DNA from: Ralstonia sp. TCR112
Lineage (GTDB): Bacteria > Pseudomonadota > Gammaproteobacteria > Burkholderiales > Burkholderiaceae
Length of the DNA stretch: 64,000 nucleotides
Assembly (NCBI RefSeq): GCF_007997035.1
Contig: NZ_VOSS01000025.1
Coordinates: forward strand, 1 to 64,000
Direction: 5' to 3'
Of the stretch, positions 1 through 8,378 are shown in pieces. Within the stretch, counting starts at the first letter, position 1. Every line of letters starts with the position of its first letter. A program made the position numbers and the translations under genes. The notes below the pieces were generated by a model. The model was not told where the DNA came from. It did no database searches and saw only the letters and a list, made by a program, of their open reading frames with translations.

Positions 1-1022
1 GCACCGTGGCGCCCACCCGCGATACGGCGCCCAACAACGTGCAGACCGGCACGCTCACGCAAGAGACGGCGCTGCCGACCGAGAAACTGAACCAGTGCGC
101 GTTCCGCCTGAATAACGTAAGTCTCGATCCGAGCCGTCCGGCGCGGTTCTTCCTGGGGCAGGGCGTGCTGGGCGGCACGATTCCGGGGGCGACGATCCAG
201 TTCGACGGCATCGTTGGCGTGGGCAAGATTGCGCAAACCACGTTCCCGTATTACCCGTTCATCAGCTTCTCGAACACCGAGACCGATCTGAACAAGATTG
301 CGGGCAACTACAACCAGCTGGGGTACCACCAGGTGCCGTCGCAGAACTTCTCGCAACAGGCGGTCGATGCGCGCTTCACCATCAACGCGGACGGCACCTA
401 CACCGAGTGCGACAACCTCGGCGTGAAGAACGGCGGGGCGTGTCTGACGTCAAGCGCGACGGTCAACCAGAAGCTGACGCTGCGCGGCGATGCGCCGGCC
501 TTCACCACGCTGAACTATCAGCCGCAGGTGCCGGCAACAGTGTCGTCGCTCGACCCGGCCAAGGCAGGCAAGGGCGTGATGATCGTCGGCAAGCTGTATG
601 GCCAGCTCGTGCCGATCTTCATTCGCGTGGGCGCAGCCAACTCCGATCTGACGGCTGGCCCCCCGGTGGCGGATGACGAGTCCGGCATTTCCTTCATGGC
701 GCCGGTCGGCAACATCGCGCAGGGCTCGCAAGACGGCGAATACACGGGTGTGGACAGCACGTTCAACTACCGTGCGACGGCGCTGGTCGGTGCGCAGGCC
801 ACAATGCTCGATCCGTTCAACGCATCGCAGGCTGCGCTGGCGCGACCGCTGAACCTCGACTTCACGCAAGCCGTCCCGGGTGTGATCCGCACCACGCAGA
901 CCAGCGCACCGGCCGGCTCGGCCCCGACGGGCAAGCTGATCTTTACCGGCAAGACCTTCGGCTTCCTGGACATGAGCGATACGAAGAACCCGTACTTCAC
1001 CGTAGGTGCCTTCGTGCAGTGA
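1..1022 (+). CDS. DUF2957 family protein, 5' end outside window
   Basis: The reading frame is open from the left edge to a stop at 1020-1022, so the N-terminus lies outside the window. A GTG at position 6 is an internal codon rather than a convincing start. About 339 residues are visible. They are rich in Gly, Thr, Asn and Ser with short beta-like stretches and a few Cys, as in exported or surface proteins. The sequence resembles the DUF2957 family of Burkholderia and Ralstonia, which has no known function. An OmpW-like porin gene follows 74 bp downstream and a small exported protein after that, suggesting one envelope-related unit. The family assignment is from memory of the sequence type; the function is unknown. 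Confidence 0.7.
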   Translation, partial: TVAPTRDTAPNNVQTGTLTQETALPTEKLNQCAFRLNNVSLDPSRPARFFLGQGVLGGTIPGATIQFDGIVGVGKIAQTTFPYYPFISFSNTETDLNKIAGNYNQLGYHQVPSQNFSQQAVDARFTINADGTYTECDNLGVKNGGACLTSSATVNQKLTLRGDAPAFTTLNYQPQVPATVSSLDPAKAGKGVMIVGKLYGQLVPIFIRVGAANSDLTAGPPVADDESGISFMAPVGNIAQGSQDGEYTGVDSTFNYRATALVGAQATMLDPFNASQAALARPLNLDFTQAVPGVIRTTQTSAPAGSAPTGKLIFTGKTFGFLDMSDTKNPYFTVGAFVQ

Positions 1023-1096
1023 CGTTTCCGGAATAACACGCCACGGGGCGCGGCACAGACAACCGCGCTCCGCTCAGAACAACAGGAGGAAGCATC

Positions 1097-1921
1097 ATGA
1101 AGAAACTGACTGTCGCATTGATGGCGGCCTGCGCATCCGCAGGTGCCATGGCGCAGCAGGCCGGTGACAACGTGGCGACGGTGGGCTGGTTCCACATCAT
1201 GCCGCAGGACTCGAGCAACAACCTGACCACGAGCGTGATCAACGCGCCGATCAATGATCCGCTGCGCTTGCCCGGCAGCTTCACGTCGCCCAACAGCGGG
1301 CTGCGCGTGGGCAATGCCAACACGCTGGGCCTGACGCTTACGCACTTCTTTACCGACAACATTGCGCTGACCACGATCGCCGGCGTGCCGCCCGAATTCA
1401 AGCTGACCGGACATGGCGTGATCCGCGCGCCCGGGCCTGCTGGCGCGCTCGGCCACGTCGATCTGGACGACCCGTCCAACCAGCCCGCCGTGCGCAAGGC
1501 GCGTCAATGGAGCCCCGGGGTCATCCTGCAGTGGTACTTCGGGCACGCGCAGTCGACCTTCCGTCCGTTCGTGGGCGTGGGTGTGGTCTACAGCTTCTTC
1601 ACCAACATCGAGCTGAATCCGTACTTTGCGGCGGCCGTGAATCGCGAGCTGGGCAGCGTGCTGGCGGCGGGGGCGGGCAAACCGGGGCCGACGTATGTCG
1701 AGGGTAAATCGTCTTCGTCGTGGGCGCCGATCTTCAACCTCGGTGCGAGCTACGCGATCAACAAGCAATGGGCCTTGACGGCAACGGTGTCGTACCTGCC
1801 GCTCAAGACCGAAGCGGCGACCGTCATCAAGGCGGCGGACGGCACCACGCTGGCCACCACGAAGACCACGCTCAAGGCCAATCCGATCATCACGTTCGTT
1901 GGGGTGTCGTACAAGTTTTAG
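1097..1921 (+). CDS. OmpW family outer membrane protein
   Basis: This encodes 274 residues starting at an ATG preceded by a good ribosome binding site (aggagg, about 7 nt upstream). It opens with a signal peptide (charged start, hydrophobic core, AMA-Q cleavage region near residue 19). The mature part has alternating strands typical of the eight-stranded OmpW barrel and ends in Phe (SYKF), the usual signal for the BAM complex. OmpW proteins form narrow hydrophobic channels in the outer membrane. The length is slightly above the usual 210-250, from a longer loop region near residues 180-210. It lies between a DUF2957 gene and a PraB-like gene, so transport or sensing of a hydrophobic compound is a reasonable inference. 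Confidence 0.88.
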   Translation: MKKLTVALMAACASAGAMAQQAGDNVATVGWFHIMPQDSSNNLTTSVINAPINDPLRLPGSFTSPNSGLRVGNANTLGLTLTHFFTDNIALTTIAGVPPEFKLTGHGVIRAPGPAGALGHVDLDDPSNQPAVRKARQWSPGVILQWYFGHAQSTFRPFVGVGVVYSFFTNIELNPYFAAAVNRELGSVLAAGAGKPGPTYVEGKSSSSWAPIFNLGASYAINKQWALTATVSYLPLKTEAATVIKAADGTTLATTKTTLKANPIITFVGVSYKF

Positions 1922-2033
1922 CCGGGTGTCGGCTGTCTGCGCCTGGCTAATCGGCGCGGCGTGAATCGAGCGGGAACCGGTTTGCGCCGCATTCTTAAGG
2001 CGGTTTCTACCGTCAGTTCTAGTGAGGCAATAA

Positions 2034-2525
2034 ATGAGCACACGTAAAGTCGTATCTCTTGCAGTTGCACTCGCACTTGCCACCGTAGCAGCCACACCCG
2101 CACTTGCCGTCACCGTCTCGCGTGTCGATGGTCAACCGATGAACCCGAATGGCGAGCCATTCTCGGTCACCGGCCAGACCACGCTGTCCAAAGGCTCCAT
2201 CAGCGCCAATTGCACAGCGACCTTCACCGGCACGATCACGCCTTCGGGCATCGTCAACATCACGTCCACATCGTTTACCGGCGGAGGGACGTGCGGCCTC
2301 ATCTCGGGCGCCACCCCGTGGACAGGCCAGGCCGACAGCACCACCCAGCTGTCGATCAACAATGCGGCGGTCAACGTGTTCCTGCTGGGCAGCTGCGGCC
2401 CCAGCAAGGTCGTGACCGCCTGGAACGATCCGAACTCGTCGCTCACGTTCACCAACGCACTGCTCACGCCGGACTGTACGGTGAGCGGCACGGTGGTGTC
2501 GACGCCGAAGTTCCACGTGCAATAA
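2034..2525 (+). CDS. small exported protein, PraB-like (alkane oxidation protein activator type)
   Basis: This encodes 163 residues with a clear signal peptide (residues 1-25, ending in ALA). The mature domain is Thr/Ser/Gly rich with a few Cys residues that could form disulfides. The pattern, including a CTATFTGT stretch, resembles the small secreted PraB family of Pseudomonas and relatives. PraB has been linked to growth on alkanes and to biofilm matrix. The protein is exported, with no membrane anchor seen. It follows the OmpW gene by 112 bp and is closed by a terminator hairpin at 2581, so it is likely the last gene of the DUF2957-OmpW group. The match to PraB is by pattern only; a generic secreted hypothetical protein is the alternative. 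Confidence 0.6.
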   Translation: MSTRKVVSLAVALALATVAATPALAVTVSRVDGQPMNPNGEPFSVTGQTTLSKGSISANCTATFTGTITPSGIVNITSTSFTGGGTCGLISGATPWTGQADSTTQLSINNAAVNVFLLGSCGPSKVVTAWNDPNSSLTFTNALLTPDCTVSGTVVSTPKFHVQ

Positions 2526-2580
2526 GCACGTAGCCGGTTGACGGGCGGTTGCGCAGCCGCCGTCGATTGGTCTGAAACAT

Positions 2581-2611
2581 GGGCCCGGCATGTCGGGCCT
2601 TGTTTCTTTTT
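2581..2611 (+). terminator. Rho-independent terminator after the PraB-like gene
   Basis: A six-base-pair GC stem (ggcccg/cgggcc) with a six-base loop is followed directly by a T-rich run. It lies 56 bp after the stop codon and points in the gene direction. Confidence 0.75.
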
Positions 2612-2737
2612 ATGCGGCGCATTTCCCTCTGGGCAATACCCCTGACGCCAATGGCGGCAACGCAATGTGCCGAGGCGGTGGCATGATCCGGCTTTTGCCG
2701 CTGCACCGGGGCAGCGGTCTTTTCCAGGAGCCAAGAC

Positions 2738-3733
2738 ATGCGTTTACTTACTTCACTCGCCGTGGCCGCCGCGATGGTGGCGTTCATCGGATCCGCCTAC
2801 GCCCAGACGCCAGCATCTGCCGCCGCCGCATCGACGCAACAACGCACCCAAGTGCCAGGCTATTACCGCATGGCGCTCGGCGACGATGTTGTGACCGCGC
2901 TCTACGACGGCTACACCGATCTGCCCGCCAAGACCTTGCTTGGCCTGAACGCGCAATCGGTGCAGAGCCTGCTGGCGCGGATGTTTGTATCGAACACGCC
3001 GGGCATGCAGACGGCTGTGAACGGCTTTCTGATCGACACGGGTGCCAAGCGCATCCTCGTCGACACGGGTTCGGGCACGTGTTTCGGCCCGACGATGGGC
3101 GGTCTGGCCGGCAACGTTCGCGCGTCCGGCTACCAGCCCGAGCAGATCGACGCCGTGCTTCTGACGCACCTGCATCCGGACCACGCGTGCGGTCTGTTGA
3201 CGCCGCAAGGCCAGCCGGCCTTTCCGAATGCGCAGGTGTATGTGGCCGCGCCGGAAGCCGATTTCTGGCTCAGCGAAACGATCGCCGCTTCCAAGCCGAG
3301 CGACATGCAGCCGTTCTTCAAAATGGCGCGCGACTCCGTGGCGCCGTATGCGGCAGCGGGCAAGCTCAAGCAGTTCAAGCCGGGCGACGAGGTGGTGCCG
3401 GGCGTGCGCTCGGTCGTCGCCAACGGGCATACGCCGGGGCACAGCGGCTACCTGTTCGCCTCGAAGGGACGCAGCCTGCTCGTCTGGGGCGACCTCGTGC
3501 ACAGCCACGCGGTGCAGTTCCAGCACCCCGAGGTCGCGTTTGAATACGACGTCGACAAAAAGGCCGCCATCGCCTCGCGCCGCAAGCTGTTTACGGAAGC
3601 GGCGCGCGACAAGCTGTGGGTAGCCGGCGCACATCTGCCGTTCCCGGGCTTGGGCCACGTGCGCCGCGACGGCAACGCCTTCGCTTGGGTGCCCATCGAA
3701 TACGGCCCGCTGCGAACGGATCGCGCTGATTGA
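2738..3733 (+). CDS. exported metallo-beta-lactamase-fold hydrolase
   Basis: This encodes 331 residues starting at an ATG with a ccaggag ribosome binding site. Residues 1-22 form a signal peptide (AYA-Q), so the enzyme acts in the periplasm. The zinc-binding motif HLHPDH is at 144-149, followed by NGHTPGHSGY (His near 231 and 235) and a GD with the bridging Asp near 252. This set is complete for a two-metal hydrolase. The architecture resembles exported MBL proteins of the AHL-lactonase/glyoxalase II superfamily and not the class B antibiotic beta-lactamases. The substrate cannot be read from the sequence. It stands alone, convergent with the gene at 3750, with only 16 bp between stops. Confidence 0.85.
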   Translation: MRLLTSLAVAAAMVAFIGSAYAQTPASAAAASTQQRTQVPGYYRMALGDDVVTALYDGYTDLPAKTLLGLNAQSVQSLLARMFVSNTPGMQTAVNGFLIDTGAKRILVDTGSGTCFGPTMGGLAGNVRASGYQPEQIDAVLLTHLHPDHACGLLTPQGQPAFPNAQVYVAAPEADFWLSETIAASKPSDMQPFFKMARDSVAPYAAAGKLKQFKPGDEVVPGVRSVVANGHTPGHSGYLFASKGRSLLVWGDLVHSHAVQFQHPEVAFEYDVDKKAAIASRRKLFTEAARDKLWVAGAHLPFPGLGHVRRDGNAFAWVPIEYGPLRTDRAD

Positions 3734-3749
3734 TTTTTGGCCCGACCGT

Positions 3750-5027
3750 TTAAGCGCCCGCCGGCCGCTTCATCTTGCAAGTGGTCGGCAGGTCCAGATC
3801 TTTGGCTGCGGTTGTGCTCTCGGTCTTGTGGCCCCATTGGGTGCCGTCGTAGCCGACCTTGACGGTCTTTCCGTCCACCGGCGCGATGGTCGACACCACC
3901 TGCGGAAGCAGCAACTGGTGGTCGACCTTGCGCATCGTGACGTCGCCGAGAAAGCTCTGCTTCTGCATGCCTTCCAGCGCCAGCGCAATCTTCAGCGGAT
4001 CGGTGGAATTGGCTTTGCGGATGGCGTCCGTGACCAGCTCGACGGACAACACGGTGCGCGGCGCAAAGTGCTCGCCGGCGGGCGTCTGGCGCACGCGCGC
4101 ATCCACCTGCATCAGTTGCGCGTTGCCGTTCCCGGGCGTCCACTCCGACACCCAGGTCACCTTGCCGATCTTGGCCTGCGACACGGCGAGCACCGTGCCC
4201 GGCGCACCGGCACCGCTGTGGTTCAGATAACGCACGTCGTAGCTCATGTCGCCGGCAGCCTTGATGAGCAGGTTCAGGTCTTGCCCCCAGTTGCCAGTGA
4301 GGAGCGTGTCTGCGCCCGTCGCCTTGGCCTTCGAGACGTAAGGCGCGAAGTCCTTCACCTTGCCGATCGGGTGCAGCGTTTCTCCGGTGAACTGCACGTC
4401 TGGCCGCGCGGCCGAGATCATCTGCTTGCCCAGCGACGCCCATAGCCGGCCGTGGGCGTAGTCCTGGTTCAGCGAATACACCTTGCGGATATCGGGCTGC
4501 GTCTTCACGAAGTTGGCCAGCGCGCGCATCTTCATCGCGGTATTGGCCTCGGTGGCGAAATGCCAGAAGCTGCAATGCGCGCCGGTCAGGTCAGGGTCGA
4601 TCGACGCGTAGTTGATGATCAGCACGCGCTTGGTCGGATTGCGCTCGTTGTGCTTGGTGGCCGCATCCACCATGGCCGCCACCACAGAGGAGCCCGAGCC
4701 GCCGGTGAAGACGATCTTCGCACCGGCGTCGATGGCGCTCTGCAGCGCCGACAGACTGTCTTGCGCCGAGAGCTTGTTGTCGTAGGTCGACAGCTCGTAG
4801 CGCGCACCGTTGAGCACGCCCTGCGGTTGGGCATTGGCGTCGTCGATGCCGAGCTTCAGATTCGCCAGAAACTGCTCGCCCACATTCGAGAGCGGCCCGC
4901 TCAGCTGATCGATGAATGCCACCTTGATCGGCGCCGGGTCTGCCGCGTAGGTCGGCGGTGCGAGCAGCAACGTTGCGGCACAGGCCGATGCGGACAACGG
5001 ACGGGCAAAGCGGATCTCTGCGGGCAT
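3750..5027 (-). CDS. periplasmic substrate-binding protein of the branched-chain amino acid/amide (LivJ-type) ABC family
   Basis: This encodes 425 residues with a strong aaggaggag ribosome binding site before the ATG. It has a signal peptide (about residues 1-28, ending TYA-A) and then a type I periplasmic binding fold beginning with the usual IKVAFIDQLSGP and a GGSGSS ligand-loop region. No LivH, LivM, LivG or LivF gene is in the neighbourhood, so the protein must use a transporter encoded elsewhere or act as a sensor. It follows the acyl-CoA carboxylase gene by 25 bp in the same direction and is probably the last gene of that unit. This suggests it binds the carboxylic acid or amino-acid-like compound that the unit degrades. 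That role is inference. Confidence 0.85.
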   Translation of the reverse strand: MPAEIRFARPLSASACAATLLLAPPTYAADPAPIKVAFIDQLSGPLSNVGEQFLANLKLGIDDANAQPQGVLNGARYELSTYDNKLSAQDSLSALQSAIDAGAKIVFTGGSGSSVVAAMVDAATKHNERNPTKRVLIINYASIDPDLTGAHCSFWHFATEANTAMKMRALANFVKTQPDIRKVYSLNQDYAHGRLWASLGKQMISAARPDVQFTGETLHPIGKVKDFAPYVSKAKATGADTLLTGNWGQDLNLLIKAAGDMSYDVRYLNHSGAGAPGTVLAVSQAKIGKVTWVSEWTPGNGNAQLMQVDARVRQTPAGEHFAPRTVLSVELVTDAIRKANSTDPLKIALALEGMQKQSFLGDVTMRKVDHQLLLPQVVSTIAPVDGKTVKVGYDGTQWGHKTESTTAAKDLDLPTTCKMKRPAGA

Positions 5028-5052
5028 GTCTCCTCCTTGTGTGTGTTCTCGG

Positions 5053-8000
5053 CTACCAGGTGTCGATGAAGCGGCGCGTGGCGGGGTCGCGTGTGTGCCT
5101 CGGCGGCGCGGGCGGCGTCGATTGCAACCCGCGCAGCAGCCAGCGGCGCGTATCGGCCGGGTCGATCACCGCGTCGATCTCCAGATAGCTGGCGATGTTG
5201 AGTGCGCGGCCTTCCTCGTAAGCGGCATCGACCATCTTGCGGAATAACGCCTCTCGTTCTGCCGGGTCTTCCACGGCTTCCAGCTCTTTGCGGTAACCCA
5301 GACGGATGGCGCCTTCGATGCCCATGCCGCCAAACTCGCCGCTCGGCCACGACGCGGTGAACAGCGGTGCGTGAAAACCGCCGGCTGCCATGGCCATCGC
5401 CCCAAGGCCGTAGCCTTTGCGCAGCACGACGGTGAAGAAAGGCACGCGCAAGTTACCGGCCGTTACGAACATGCGGCTGACGTGGCGGACCGTGGCCGTC
5501 TTCTCCGCCTCCGGCCCGACCATGAAACCCGGTGTGTCGCACAGCGAGACGATGGGCAGATCGAATGCGTTGCACAACTGCATGAAGCGCGACGCCTTGT
5601 CCGCCGCCGCAGAGTCAATGGCGCCGCCCAGATGACGCGGGTTGTTGGCAATGCAGCCGAAGGCGCGGCCCTCGATGCGGATCAGCGCGGTGATGATGCC
5701 CACGCCGAACGCCTGACGCAGTTCCAGCACAGACCCTGTATCGGCCAGCGCATCGATCACGGCGCGCATGTCGTAGCTGCGCATGCGATTTTCGGGAATC
5801 ACGTGTCGCAGGTGGCGTACGTCGCCGGCTTCCCAGTCGGCGAGTGGCCCCTGGAAATAGCTCAGGTAGCGGCGCGCGGCGTCGACCGCTTCAGTTTCGT
5901 CTTCGACGAGCACGTCGATCACGCCATTCGGCGCCTGCACGTTGACCGGGCCGACCTCCTCGGGCGCGTAGACGCCAAGACCGCCGCCTTCGATCATGGC
6001 GGGGCCACCCATGCCGATGGTCGCGTCGCGCGTGGCGATGATCACGTCTGCACAGCCGAGCAGCGCAGCGTTGCCCGCAAAGCAGCGGCCCGAGACGATA
6101 CCGACGGTCGGCACCAGCCCTGAAAGACGCGCGAAGTGGATGAAGGTCGGGCAGTCCAGGCCGCTGACGCCACGCTTTTCAGTGTCGCCCGGCCGACCGC
6201 CGCCGCCTTCGGCAAACAGCACAACGGGCAGCTTCCATTGCTGCGCCAATTCCAGCGCACGGTCGGTCTTCTTGTGGTTGAAGGTGCCCTGCGTGCCCGC
6301 CAGCACGGTGTAGTCATACGCGAGCACCATGCAGCGCGCGTCCTGATCGGGGAACTGCGAGCCGTTGACGGTGCCGATGCCGGTGATGATGCCGTCGGCC
6401 GGCGTCGAGCGGATCAGGTCATCGAGTGCGCGTCGTTGGCGTTGTGCTGCGATGGCGAGCGCTCCGTATTCGATGAACGAGTCGGCGTCGCAAAGGTGTG
6501 CGATGTTCTCGCGCGCGGTGCGTTGGCCGGTCTTGCGGCGGCGGGCGACGGCCTCCGGGCGGTTCGCGTCGAGACCGAACGCATGGCGCTCGATGACGGC
6601 TTGCAGGTCGGGGCGAATGTGGTCGAGGTCGATTTCGGCATTGGCGGCTGCGGTGTCATGTTGTGCGTCGGCGAGCTGCAGCACGGCCAGCGGCTGGCCT
6701 TCGCGCACCGTTGCGCCTGACTGCGCGCAGACCTGCAACACACGACCAGCAGCCGGTGCGGTGACGACATGCTCCATCTTCATCGCTTCAATGACGGCCA
6801 GCACCTCGCCGCGCGCGACGGTGGCACCGGCTAGTGCATGCATCTGGATCAGTGCGCCATCCATCGGCGCCGAGAGCACTTCAGCGTCGTCAGGAAGGTC
6901 ATCGACGAATGACGTTGCGGGCGTCAGGTCCGGGGTGGCGGCCGACGTGGCGTGCAGTGCGGGATGCGCTTCGCCGTTGCCGGCGGCCAAGTCGGCGAGC
7001 TTCGCATCGAGAAACTGCGTGTGCACGGCGTTGGCCTGCACGTCAGCATCGCGCAGCAGGTCTTGCAGCAGCCGCTTGTTGGTGGCCAGCCCTTCGATGC
7101 GGAATTCGCACAGCGCGCGGTACGTCTGTGTCAGCGTCTGCGCATACGTGCCGTGCGGCGCGTGGACGATCAATTTGGCCAGCAGTGAATCGCAGCGCGG
7201 GTTCGGACGGTAGCCCGCATAGCCGCAGGTGTCGACGCGCACGCCGGGGCCGTTGGGCGGCTCAAATGCGGTGAGCGTGCCGGTGGACGGGTGCGGCTGG
7301 CCGCCTGCGTCGAGGGTCTCCGCATTGATGCGCACCTGCACGGCGTGGCCGCGCGGTGCGATGGGCCGCTCGAGCCCCAAATCCGTGAGCGACGCACCTT
7401 GCGCCAGCGCCAGTTGTGTCGCGACCAGGTCGACGCCCGTCACCATTTCCGTGACCGTGTGTTCGACTTGCACGCGCGGGTTGGCCTCCATGAAGTAGAA
7501 GGTGGCGTGCGGCGTACCCGCGCCTTCCACGAGGAACTCGAAGGTGCCGATGCCGCTGTAGCCTGCCGCCTTGGCGAGCGTGACGGCAGCCTCGGCAATG
7601 CGTGCACGCAGCGCATCGTTCAACGCGGGGCTGGGCGCGATCTCGATCAGTTTCTGGTGACGGCGCTGCAGGCTGCATTCACGCTCGCCGAGGTGCGTAA
7701 CGTGGCCGTGCGCGTCTGCGACGATCTGGATTTCGATATGGCGCGGCGCGGGCACCAGGGCTTCCACATAGACGTCGCCGCCACCACCTGCGGCAGTCGC
7801 TTCAGATATGCAACGCGCGTACGCGTCGGCAATGGCCTGCGGATCGTGCACGGCGCGCATGCCGCGCCCGCCACCGCCGGCCACGGCCTTGATCATCATG
7901 CCGTGCGCGGGCGGTAGCGCGGCGAAGAAGGCGCGCGCATCGTCCAGCGTGGTCGCGCCTTGCGTGCCGTTGACGATGGGGATGCCGGCCTCGTGTGCAA

Positions 8001-8364
8001 GTGCCCGCGCGCGCGCCTTGTCGCCGAAGAGATCGAGCACGCGCGGCGACGGTCCGATGAACTGCACGCCGGCCTGTGCGCACTGTCGCGCGAAGGCGGC
8101 GCTCTCGCTCAGGAAGCCGTAGCCCGGATGCACCGCATCGGCACCAACTGCGCGTGCAGCGTCGAGGATGGCCACACCGTCGAGATACGCGCGCGGGCCG
8201 GTTCCAGGCAAGGGCACGGCTTCATCGGCGCGCAGCGGATGCAGCGCGTCACGATCGTCTTCGGAATAGATGGCGACGGAGGGCAAGCCCATGGTGGCAG
8301 CTGCGCGGGCAATGCGAATGGCGATCTCGCCGCGATTGGCGATCAGCAGTTTGCGAAACGTCAT
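5053..8364 (-). CDS. single-chain biotin-dependent acyl-CoA carboxylase (BC-BCCP-CT fusion)
   Basis: This is one 1103-residue chain carrying all parts of an acyl-CoA carboxylase. Biotin carboxylase covers about 1-450 (ATP-grasp loop GGGGRGMR near 163-170, EANPRVQVEH near 293-302). The biotin carrier domain covers about 495-567, with the biotinylated Lys in EAMKM at 529. A carboxyltransferase with N and C halves covers about 580-1100 (GGGGRPGD and GGPAMIEGGG motifs). Acetyl- and propionyl-CoA carboxylases usually split these over two or more polypeptides. Single-chain forms of this size are known as long-chain acyl-CoA carboxylases. The acyl-CoA ligase gene lies 14 bp upstream and a periplasmic binding protein gene downstream, so the enzyme probably carboxylates the CoA ester made by that ligase. 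The exact acyl-CoA is unknown. Confidence 0.93.
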   Translation of the reverse strand: MTFRKLLIANRGEIAIRIARAAATMGLPSVAIYSEDDRDALHPLRADEAVPLPGTGPRAYLDGVAILDAARAVGADAVHPGYGFLSESAAFARQCAQAGVQFIGPSPRVLDLFGDKARARALAHEAGIPIVNGTQGATTLDDARAFFAALPPAHGMMIKAVAGGGGRGMRAVHDPQAIADAYARCISEATAAGGGGDVYVEALVPAPRHIEIQIVADAHGHVTHLGERECSLQRRHQKLIEIAPSPALNDALRARIAEAAVTLAKAAGYSGIGTFEFLVEGAGTPHATFYFMEANPRVQVEHTVTEMVTGVDLVATQLALAQGASLTDLGLERPIAPRGHAVQVRINAETLDAGGQPHPSTGTLTAFEPPNGPGVRVDTCGYAGYRPNPRCDSLLAKLIVHAPHGTYAQTLTQTYRALCEFRIEGLATNKRLLQDLLRDADVQANAVHTQFLDAKLADLAAGNGEAHPALHATSAATPDLTPATSFVDDLPDDAEVLSAPMDGALIQMHALAGATVARGEVLAVIEAMKMEHVVTAPAAGRVLQVCAQSGATVREGQPLAVLQLADAQHDTAAANAEIDLDHIRPDLQAVIERHAFGLDANRPEAVARRRKTGQRTARENIAHLCDADSFIEYGALAIAAQRQRRALDDLIRSTPADGIITGIGTVNGSQFPDQDARCMVLAYDYTVLAGTQGTFNHKKTDRALELAQQWKLPVVLFAEGGGGRPGDTEKRGVSGLDCPTFIHFARLSGLVPTVGIVSGRCFAGNAALLGCADVIIATRDATIGMGGPAMIEGGGLGVYAPEEVGPVNVQAPNGVIDVLVEDETEAVDAARRYLSYFQGPLADWEAGDVRHLRHVIPENRMRSYDMRAVIDALADTGSVLELRQAFGVGIITALIRIEGRAFGCIANNPRHLGGAIDSAAADKASRFMQLCNAFDLPIVSLCDTPGFMVGPEAEKTATVRHVSRMFVTAGNLRVPFFTVVLRKGYGLGAMAMAAGGFHAPLFTASWPSGEFGGMGIEGAIRLGYRKELEAVEDPAEREALFRKMVDAAYEEGRALNIASYLEIDAVIDPADTRRWLLRGLQSTPPAPPRHTRDPATRRFIDTW

Positions 8365-8378
8365 GGAGCGGAGGTGGG

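Noticed and set aside
767-2113. Open frame of 448 codons antisense to the OmpW gene
   Set aside because: Arg-rich shadow without motifs; OmpW with its signal peptide and ribosome binding site is clearly the gene.
2738-3733. Metallo-beta-lactamase conferring antibiotic resistance
   Set aside because: The metal motif fits the broad MBL hydrolase superfamily, but the sequence lacks the features of class B beta-lactamases.
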